Assembly: GCA_029168955.1 (NCBI GenBank)
Contig: JAPDOI010000021.1
Location: forward strand, 894,001 to 958,000
Source: Aplectana chamaeleonis
Lineage: Eukaryota > Nematoda > Chromadorea > Rhabditida > Cosmocercidae
Length of the DNA: 64,000 nucleotides
Direction of reading: 5' to 3'
Position 1 is the stretch's first letter; every line of letters starts with the position of its first letter. Below are positions 55,541 to 64,000 of the stretch, in pieces. The translations under genes and the position numbers were made by a program. The notes beneath the pieces were generated by a model. It ran no database searches. It saw only the letters and a program-made list of their open reading frames with translations, and was not told where the DNA came from.

Positions 55541-57031
55541 ATATAATACAAAAGAAGAAAAATCCTTAGAAAACAGGCTAGGCCATGTCGGCGCCAAACG
55601 AATGCGACTCAGATGTTTGGTGCCAATCGAGTGCCGATTGCTGAATAACTGCGATCTCATGTAAAACGTTGAATCTCGTCGGTCAATGCTAGCGGTGGGC
55701 TAGCTGTTCCCTTTATGGTAAGGGATTAGAGCCCCGATTCAATTTTTGGGGGTTATTCAAGGTACTGTCCCGATTGGGATCACTTTACGGTTTTTATTGT
55801 TTTTTGCAAAAATCAATAAAATCGATAATTCCAGAAAATCGTTAAAATTCTACAGCGGTGACTCCTATTGATAGAGCACTCTCAAAAACTTATGAGTGTC
55901 AAGTTTCACAACTGATTTACTTTCATAAACAATGTTCTATCACACTGGTAGCGTTGACCTTAGAGATTCAGAGGTTTGTCGATCTAATACGCTCGGTAAC
56001 TTCGAAGTGTGACTGTCATTGCCAGCTAAATGCCAGTTATCACCCAGCTGTTGGGCAACTGGCCAGTTTTGGCCGGCTATACGTTGCTTCCATTGTCTGA
56101 GTACTCAGGCAATCTGAACCGTTGGCAATACCTCGACAGTCGGTAATGTCGCGAACGGCTTCCTTTTCACAGCTGAGACGAGGAGCTCCTGCTGCCTGAT
56201 CCCCGAAGGCTGTACTGACGCTTCAGACTGTGAGCAGGCGGATTACAGGTAAAGCTTTCTGGGCTTTCTGGTAAAGAAGGCTGTCGACAGGAAGCGCGTC
56301 ATGTGACCACATCCCGCAGAGCATTGTCGGCGGGATCTGCAGCATGATGGAGGGATTAGTCCTCCGCAGGATAACGAGGAGAACATGGGGAATTTTGAAA
56401 ATTGGAATTTCGTGGGAGGGGCTTGGAAATGTCAGTCCGAAAATCAAAATTTCGAGAGAGTGTTCCCACTTAAAGGCAGCGTTCACGATGATCATCATCG
56501 GTGACTTTCCGCAGTGAAATGATAGGCGAGAAGGACCCTAGGCTCCCAGTGTCGAAAGAACTGTAGAAAACGAGCCAGGAGTGACAAAATAACGGCTGGG
56601 AACAAGCGTTTTGGTGTACCAGAACCGCCTTGTGCTCCAGATCCGCCCCCTCGATATGAACAAATGAAGACTAAGATTACAGGAATGATCAATTCAAGGA
56701 AGTGCTGATAAGTGAGCTGATCGCTTGATTGCACTCACAGGCATTATCCTTCATAGCGGTCAATTCCTCCTTCTCAGAAATCAACGTAAACAAGGGAGGG
56801 TCTTTTTTGGCTCGAAAACGCGGCTTTCGCGTCCTTTTTAGGAATGCTTTGCTATACATGGCACCAGACCTTCTGTAAACCGTGGAGATGTTGAAAGTGA
56901 AATTTCTCGTGAACACTGCCTTTAAATTCAACTTGACACTGCCAAGTCAGCAAGGTAAGAAGTGTAACATTCACCACGAAGGAGAATGCTGTGAACTGTA
57001 GACACAACCTTACGTGTATAAATAATATGTT
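55541..57031. other. No gene; contains one TTAA MITE
   Basis: At 56093-56108 the sequence CTGAGTACTCAGG looks like two CTCAG-type ends meeting at one TA, but partner ends were not located. Positions 56474-56921 are a TTAA MITE. No ORF with motifs was found. Confidence 0.45.
56474..56921. mobile_element. TTAA-flanked MITE family E
   Basis: It begins AGGCAGCGTTCACGATGATC and ends TTTCTCGTGAACACTGCCT, between TTAA at 56470-56473 and 56922-56925. The termini resemble family C; the interior is different. Confidence 0.85.
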
Positions 57032-57372
57032 AGAAAGTCATAGTAGAAATAGTTCTGCTTGATATACCGTAATATAAGTATCTCATCAAACAATTCCTCA
57101 CCCTTTGATACGTCGGTATATCGAGTAGGTTATCAAGTGTCGTAATAAGCCGATTACCAGAGGTGCGGTACGCGCTTTCAGGTATATACGGCACGTCTTT
57201 GAACATCGCTGCGATAGCAGCGATGTATGATGTTTGTTTGCGGGACCGCCTTCCCATCCTTCCATATAATCCTGAATAAAAGGCGATTTTATGTTTAACA
57301 TTGGTTCGTCTGTTCACTGATCAGACTCGTTGTAATAAAGAACACGTGTCTTTAACCAATTGGTATCCACCA
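57032..57372 (+). mobile_element. Probable 5' LTR of a BEL-like element, with tRNA-Gly-like primer site after it
   Basis: The stretch begins TGTTAGAAAGTC, carries AATAAAG near 57334 and ends about CCACCA. TGGTGCATCAGCCAGGGAA follows at 57376 and resembles the complement of a tRNA-Gly 3' end. Three roughly 50-60-bp leader repeats with GGGGAACCGGCA-type motifs follow (57530-57660). No second LTR was found in the window, so the boundaries are tentative. Confidence 0.45.
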
Positions 57373-57956
57373 AATTGGTGCATCAGCCAGGGAACGATCC
57401 CTCGCCTATTCTCTCAGCTAGCGTGTTCTTTCTTGAAGAAACGAGAGAAAAGTGAGCCCTTACCACCCAAACGTCTCATATCGTGTTCCTCGTTGGAGGA
57501 AAGAGAAGTAAGAGCGTAAATCTGTGTCTTGTGCGTCTCCGTAAGGGGAACCGGCAGAGCATCATCTCAAAACCGTCTTGTCCTGCGAGTCTCCGAAAGG
57601 GGAACCGGCAAGGAGTACAACAAAACCTTCATCTTGTGCGTCCTCTCCCGAGGAACCGGTGAAGTGATAACTTTTTTCTTCGCAATCAGGAAAAAAGTCT
57701 TGCAAAAAGTTCTCATTTCGAGCCTTCTCAGCCGAGAAGCCAAGAGGACTGTGTCAGAACTTCCGTCTCCTCAAGAGAGAAAAACAGAAGCGGGAGAGTT
57801 TCCCAATAAACTGGGAAAATCTGACAAGCGAAGCAAATCCTCTCTGAAGTAATCAAAAAAAGAAGTCCCGTGTGGCAGGAAGTTACCTACTGCGGAATCA
57901 ACCGAAGCAGTAAAAAAAGCCCAAGGAAACTTGAAGCTTGAAACGAACCAGAAAAA

Positions 57957-58496
57957 ATGAAAATTACTGGAATTCAAGTCTTCAAAACAAAGATCACAAA
58001 TGCTTGTGCGCTGATCAAATCCAACGAAGTTGATATGAAGAAATTGGAAACACTATTCACATTCCCTGAAGAAAAAACCGAATGTGAAGCCTTCAAACGG
58101 GAACGCACTGTGGAATTAAACCACCTGGCAAGATCCATTACGAAAGCCAAGGAATACTTGGACAAGTGCGTTCAAGACGCCATCGATAGGATTGAAACAC
58201 GATCAGAACAGAAAGAGAGCGATAAACTGATGCTTGATCTTAACAAGCACCTGGAGTCCGAAGCGAACAACTTGGATATTGAAGTCATCTTATGGCTAAA
58301 CAGAATTGAGTTCAGAAAAGATGAATTGACTCAACAATTGACACTCCTCACAAAAGCGACTAAATATGTTAACCAACAAGCTGGCAGCGGCATTAACAGC
58401 CGACATGATGGGGTGGTAGTAAACCTCTTCAAATTGCCACTTAACATGAATGTCGAAGTGGCATTTGAGTGCAACTTCATTTTTCAGATGTGACAT
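57957..58496 (+). pseudogene. Gag-like N-terminal fragment of a BEL-like retroelement
   Basis: The 178-codon frame starts MKITGIQVFKTKI and is strongly helical and charged, with likely coiled coils. It ends around VVVNLFKLPLNMNVEVAFE, resembling the conserved start of BEL/Pao gag. It stops before the rest of gag, and no pol follows. Position after an LTR, primer site and leader supports the call. Alternatively it is an unrelated coiled-coil gene. Confidence 0.45.
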
Positions 58497-59009
58497 GATG
58501 GACAGAAGATGGTGAGCTGAGTTTCGCTCCCCGTTCAAAACCTAGCTAACGCACGAGATCGATCCACTCCCGGCTTCTCTCAGAACGGGGAGCAATGTCA
58601 CTACGCTATCTCGTCGACTACCTTTTGTGCTGTGTGAAATGCCATCTATGTAGGCGGTCATGAGGCCAGTTGCATTGCCGAGTGAAAGAAATCGACTGTG
58701 TGTACAGGTTTCGCGAGCTAGGTCTACCGTGACCAGCAGAATCGCCGTCGAGTGCACAAATTGATTGCATTTTATCGTTTTTCAGTAATCGAAGGTGAAC
58801 TCGAAAATTGTTAGAGCATAGCGGGGGTGTTAGGAAATATTGAGTGCTCGGTTGCGATGATGAGTAGCATTCAATGAGTTGTTTTTTAATCTCCATGGAG
58901 CAGTGACGTTGTGCCGAAAAAAAAAACTTTCAGGCATAGCATTATCAACACCACTACTACTTTTACCATTTCTACTAACATTTTACTATTAATGCTATTC
59001 CTATAATAA
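58497..59009. other. No gene; one inverted repeat
   Basis: GCTCCCCGTTC near 58527 and GAACGGGGAGC near 58594 form a 68-bp stem-loop-like unit. The rest is unassigned. Confidence 0.45.
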
Positions 59010-59226
<217 letters not shown>

Positions 59227-59280
59227 CCTATATATAAAGAATCCAATGGGCAAGAAAAATAATTATGACTTACCGGCTAC

Positions 59281-59382
59281 GAAGCTGCCCCATCACCATG
59301 CAGGCGCTGCGTTTAGCGGGTGCCAGGAAGGAGAGGATGAGCGTTCAGCACAGCGCCTGCATGGTGGTGGGGCAGCTTCGAA
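59281..59382. repeat. Hairpin, GAAGCTGCCCCATCACCATG arms
   Basis: GAAGCTGCCCCATCACCATG with CAGGCGCTG pairs with CAGCGCCTGCATGGTGGTGG and GGCAGCTTC around a 45-bp loop. It stands directly upstream of the 42-bp array. Confidence 0.7.
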
Positions 59383-59466
59383 GAGGAGCCGATTGGGGCG
59401 CGTTATTCAGCGCCTTCAACACTGCTTCGTCTTCGTTTTTTTTTTGCTTTGTTTATCCTGCAAACG

Positions 59467-59972
59467 GGTGACGTGGAAATTTAGTAGGGCTTCAGAAGAC
59501 GTGATCGTGGTGACGTGGGAACTAAGTAGGACTTCAGAAGACGTCATCGGGGTGACGTGTAAATTCAGTAGGGCTTCAGGAGACGTGATCGGGGTGCCGT
59601 GGGAATTCAGTAGGGCATCAGAAGGCGTGATCGGGGTGACGTGGAAATTTAGTAGGGCTTCAGAAGACGTGATCGGGGTGCCGTGGGAATTCGCTAGGGC
59701 ATCAGAAGGCGTGATCGGGGTGACGTGGGAACTCAGTAGGACTTCAGAAGACGTCATTGGGGTGACGTGGGAATTCAGTAGGGCTTCAGAAGACGTGATG
59801 GGGGTGCCGTGGGAATTCAGTAGCGCATCAGAAGGCCTGATCGGGATGACGTGGAAATCTAGTAGGGCTTCAGAAGACGTGATCGGGGTGCCGTGGGAAT
59901 TCAGGAGGGCTTCAGAAGACGTGATCGGTGTGACGTGGAAACTCAATAGGACTTCAGAAAACGTTAACGGTG
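59467..59972. repeat. 42-bp minisatellite, about 12 units
   Basis: Each unit contains GTGACGTGGGAATTCAGTAG and GGCTTCAGAAGACGTGATCG. Since 42 is a multiple of three, both strands stay open: VTWKFSRASEDVIG repeats on plus, TPITSSEALLNSHG on minus. Reading on either strand depends only on the repeat; no flanking domain supports a gene. Confidence 0.88.
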
Positions 59973-59978
59973 GCTGCG

Positions 59979-62412
59979 AGGGTGGCCGGCGAAGCCGGCC
60001 CATCATTTGGCGAAGGCAAACGAATACTACATAGAGGGTGGCCGGCGAAGCCGGTCCATCGTTTGGCGAAACCAAACGAATACTACACGGAGGGTGGCCG
60101 GCGAAGCCGGCCCATCGTTTGGTGTAGCCAAACGAGTACTACATAGAGGGTGGCCGGCGAAGACGGCCCGTCGTTTGGCGAAGCCAAACGAATACTACAT
60201 GGAGGGTGGCCGGCGAAGCCGGCCCATCGTTGGGCGAAGCCAAACAAATACTACATAGAGGGTGGCCGGCGAAGCCGGCCCATCGTTGGCAGTAAAACGA
60301 ATACTACATGGAGGGTGGCCGGCGAAGCCGACCCATCGTTGGGCGAAGCCAAACGAATACTACATGGAGGGTGGCCGGCGAAGCCGGCCCATCGTTTGGC
60401 GAAGTAAAACGAATACTACATGGAGGGTGGCCGGCGAAGCCGGCCCATCGTTGGGCGAAGCCAAACGAATACTACATGGAGGGTGGCCGGCGAAGCCGGT
60501 CCATCGTTTGGCGGAGTAAAACGAATACTACATGGAGGATGGCCGGCGAAGCCGGCCCATAGTTTGGCGATGCCAAACGAATACTACATTGAGGGTGGCC
60601 GGCGAAGCCGGCCCATTGTTTGGCCAAGCCAAACGAATACTACAGGGAGGGTGGCCGGCGAAGCCGGCCCATCGTTTGGCGAAGCCAAACGAATACTACA
60701 TGGAGGGTGGCCGGCGAAGCCGTCCCATCGTTTGGCGAAGCCAAACGAATACTACATCGAGGGTGAACGGCGAAGCCGGCCCATCGTTTGGCGAAGCCAA
60801 ATGAATACTACATGGAAGGTGAACGGCAAAGCCGGCCCATCGTTGGGCGAAGCCAAACGAATACTACATGGAGGGTGGCCGGCGAAGCCGGCCCATCGTT
60901 TGGCGAAGTCAAACGAATACTACAAGGAGGGTGGCCGGCGAAGCCGGCCCATCGTTTGACGATGCCAAACGAATACTACATTGAGGGTGGCCGGCAAAGC
61001 CGGCCCATCGTTTGGCGAAGCCAAATGAATACTACATGGAAGGTGGACGACAAAGCCGGCCCATCGTTGGGCGAAGCCAAACGAATACTACATGGAGGGT
61101 GGCCGGCGAAGCCGGCCCATAGTTTGGCGATGCCAAACGAATACTACATTGAGGGTGGCCGGCGAAGCCGGCCCATTGTTTGGCCAAGCCAAACGAATAC
61201 TACATGAAGGGTGGCCGGCGAAGCCGTCCCATCGTTTGGCGAAGCCAAACGAATACTACATCGAGGGTGGACGGCGAAGCCGGCCCATCGTTTGGCGAAG
61301 CCAAATGAATACTACATGGAAGGTGAACGGCAAAGCCGGCCCATCGTTGGGCGAAGCCAAACGAATACTACATGGAGGGTGGCCGGCGAAGCCGGCCCAT
61401 CGTTTGGCAAACGAATACTACAAGGAGGGTGGCCGGCGAAGCCGGCCCATCGTTTGACGATGCCAAACGAATACTACATTGAGGGTGGCCGGCGAAGCCG
61501 GCCCATCGTTTGGCGAAGCCAAATGAATACTACATGGAAGGTGGACGGCAAAGCCGGCCCATCGTTGGGCGAAGCCAAACGAATACTACATGGAGGGTGG
61601 CCGGCGAAGCCGGCCCATCGTTTGGCGAAGTCAAACGAATACTACAAAGAGGGTAGCCGGCGAAGCCGGCCCATTGTTCGGCCAAGCCAAACGAATACTA
61701 CAGGGAGGGTGGCCGGCAAAGTCGGCCCATCGTTCGGCGAAGCCAAACGAATACTACATGGAGGGTGGTCGGCGGAGCCGGCGCATCGCTTGTTAAAGCG
61801 ATACGAATACTACATAGAAGGTGGCCGGCGAAGTCGGCTCATTGCTTGGCCAAGCCAAACGGATATTACCTGGAGGGTGACCGGCGAAGCCGGCCCATCG
61901 TTTGGCGAACCCAACCGAATACTACATGGAGGGTGGCCGGCGAAGTCGGCCCATCGTTTGGCGCAGCCAAACGAATACTACATGGAGGGTGGTCGGCGGA
62001 GCCGGCGCATCGCTTGTTAAAGCGATACGAATACTACATAGAAGGTGGCCGGCGAAGTCGGCTCATTGCTTGGCCAAGCCAAACGGATATTACCTGGAGG
62101 GTGACCGGCGAAGCCGGCCCATCGTTTGGCGAAGCCAAACGAATACTACATGGAGGGTGGCCGGCGAAGTCGGCCCATCGTTTGGCGCAGCCAAACGAAT
62201 ACTACATGGAGGGTGGCCGGCAAAGCCGGCCCACCGTTTGGCGAAGCGATACGAATACTACATAGAGGGTGGTCGGCGGAGCCGGCGCGTCGTTTGGCAA
62301 AGCGATACGAATACTACATAGAGGGTGGTCGGCGGAGCCGGCGCGTCGTTTGGCAAAGCGATACGAATACTACATAGAAGGTGGCTGGCGAAGCTGGCCC
62401 ATCGTTTGGCGG
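59979..62412. repeat. 56-bp minisatellite with two hairpins per unit, about 43 units
   Basis: A typical unit has GGAGGGTGGCCGGCGAAGCC, then GGCCCATCG, then TTTGGCGAAGCCAAACG and AATACTACAT. GGCCGGC-GAA-GCCGGCC and CGTTTGGC-GAA-GCCAAACG are both inverted repeats capped by GAA. Variants often keep the pairing. A four-unit block is duplicated with a 224-bp offset (61769 and 61993). Because 56 is not a multiple of three, each plus frame cycles every 168 bp and all are mostly open, giving long artefactual ORFs. Confidence 0.95.
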
Positions 62413-62566
62413 TGCCGTTATCTATACATACGTTCTTCACTTGTTTTGTTGTAGAGGTAGTGTCGTTACCTTTAAACGTTTTCTTCGTATTACAATAAGT
62501 ATGCTTTGATTTTCAAGCAAACTTTTCGTTACTTAACATTGCCTGAAGCTTTTTCTTCATTGTTAA

Positions 62567-63113
62567 AGCCAGTGGTCACGATGAAAAACGTTATCGAAAA
62601 AACTACAAAAATCAGCTTAGATCAAAAGCAGCTGAAAACTATGAAGGTGTCGCGGTGAAAAACGGGCTGGATTTAGAGTTTCTAGGGCCCAAAGATGTCA
62701 GTTCGTGCACACGTGCACAGCGCCGACCAAAAAGATCGCAGTCTCATGCCGAGCACCCAAAAATCATCGACATTCAGAGGAAGAAATAAATGCAAAATTA
62801 CCTATTAAAAACAGTTAAGTAATGAAAGGAAGCACTTCAGTCAATTTTTTCATTAGATGTGTACATAAATCGGAAGGTTGATTGATTGAAGTTCAATTTC
62901 AAGCCAGCTGATGTTCTTGATATAAGAGGTCATCGATGCTGATGATGTGGAGTGGGCTCGTCCACCATTAAAAGACAAGAAAGTTCAGGCTTCAAATTTG
63001 GCCCGAAACAGCGGTTTTTTTGCGATTTTTTCTTATACGTCCCACTGCTCTAAACCCAGAAAAAAGTTTGGAGATTGAAAGAAGACAAGCATATTTTATC
63101 GCGACCACTGCCT
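62567..63113. mobile_element. TTAA-flanked MITE family A, copy 3
   Basis: It starts AGCCAGTGGTCACGATGA and ends ATCGCGACCACTGCCT, with TTAA at 62563-62566 and 63114-63117. It is uninterrupted and serves as the empty-site reference for the 164-bp insertion in copy 2. Confidence 0.9.
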
Positions 63114-63198
63114 TTAACTAACTCTAAGTATACTACTGCCAGGGGGCACGCGCCTTCATGTTACATGGCTGCTACTCTAGGGACCCGAAGGTTCACTA

Positions 63199-63348
<150 letters not shown>

Positions 63349-63393
63349 ATTGACTTACTTTTGACTTAATCGGTTGGCTTTCGCCTGACGCGG

Positions 63394-64000
63394 TCATTCC
63401 GCATCTTCACCGAGGTGTGCCGTCCTAGTAGTCAGCCGTGTCCATTTTTCACGGTCTTCAGCCACAATTTGAACACATTCCATCCAGCTGTCACTATTCC
63501 ATTTCCTGCGAAACGAAACATCGCGCCTGAACTGTCTTTCGATGCCGAGTGACTTTAAATCCTCTTTAACCACATCCGTCCAGAACTTTCGCCTACGCCC
63601 AGGTGGCCGTTTCCAGACAGGATTTGGAAGCATTTTTAAAGCGTGTTGTACGAGACGATCCGGCGTTCTTCTTAGTATATGCCCGAGCAGTCGAAGTCGA
63701 CTTTCCATTGCTGCTTGAGATGGCGTTAGGAGATGCTGGCACCTCCCTCGTGTCAAGCGTTGATGTACTGCGTCGATTTCCTTGTAAAGGTCTTCGTTAT
63801 GGTATACACGCGGCCAGAAATATCCAAGCAAACGCCTAAAAAGCTTCCTCTCCGTGCAATCCAACCTTTCCATCTGCGTCTTCGGTGCTGCCCACGTCTC
63901 CGATCCGTACATCATGATAGGGCGAATAGCGGATAGGTAGACGCGCAACTTGACTTCCTTCGCGATGGTGGTAGACCACAAACACTTGGTTAGAGAATTG
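63394..64000 (-). pseudogene. RTE-type LINE, C-terminal end of ORF2 (runs off the window)
   Basis: The minus frame is open from the window edge to the stop at 63394-63396. It shows AIRPIMMYGSETWA, TERKLFRRLLGY, LLGHILRRTPDRLVQHAL and RPPGRRRKFWTDVVKEDLKS. These are the usual C-terminal blocks after the reverse transcriptase in RTE elements. The catalytic palm lies outside the window, so activity cannot be judged; no stop or frameshift is seen in the visible part. Confidence 0.85.

Noticed and set aside
59246..60034. 262-codon ORF with an apparent membrane segment (CFVFVFFLLCLS) before VTWKFSRASEDVIG repeats
   Set aside because: The start lies in a microsatellite and hairpin and the rest is the 42-bp array; the minus strand is open as well.
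60007..62377. Long plus-strand ORFs (up to 269 codons) rich in GGRRSRPIVW and GEAGPSFGEAKR
   Set aside because: All three frames are open because the 56-bp unit lacks stops; the peptide is a by-product of the hairpin minisatellite.

Overview
The window looks like intron-bearing nuclear DNA of a nematode, most likely a strongylid-type (clade V) worm. The one clear host gene is a spliced mitochondrial methylmalonyl-CoA mutase with short phase-consistent exons. The transposable elements fit: a CR1/jockey-type LINE, an RTE-type LINE, Ty3/Gypsy and BEL-like LTR elements, a Penelope-like remnant and many small inverted-repeat DNA elements. The organism is inferred from these features only; no species could be fixed.

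Layout. Positions 1-10960 are a patchwork of non-autonomous DNA transposons. They include foldback elements with GGCCCCGG ends, chains of TTAA-flanked MITEs, TA-flanked palindromes and a decayed Penelope-like GIY-YIG fragment. Positions 10961-22583 are a tandem satellite of about 35 monomers of 297 bp. Each monomer carries, on the minus strand, a 72-nt tRNA-like segment with A-box/B-box-like motifs and a TTTT run just downstream. Three mobile elements have landed in the array. Positions 22584-31900 are more nested MITEs, a 21-bp minisatellite (26247-27362) and very GC-rich palindromes. Positions 31970-38701 hold 13 exons of methylmalonyl-CoA mutase. They cover the substrate-binding barrel but stop before the cobalamin-binding domain, which was not found in the remaining 25 kb.

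Positions 39450-55540 are one old LINE broken by three large insertions: a hAT-like element, a 5.1-kb TA-flanked foldback and a Ty3/Gypsy element. Each carries further insertions. Comparing filled with empty sites gives target-site duplications directly (TTAA, TA, TAA, 8-bp, 9-bp and 5-bp classes). The 5.1-kb insertion also carries a small unidentified three-exon reading frame on the minus strand.

Positions 57032-58496 are the 5' part of a BEL-like element. Positions 59010-62412 are a trinucleotide microsatellite, a 42-bp minisatellite and a 56-bp minisatellite whose unit encodes two GAA-capped hairpins. The right edge is the 3' end of an RTE-type LINE with an (ATT)n tail. Apart from the mutase and the small minus-strand frame, almost every long ORF is a by-product of repeats. 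Nothing prokaryotic (operon, CRISPR, ribosome binding site) is present.
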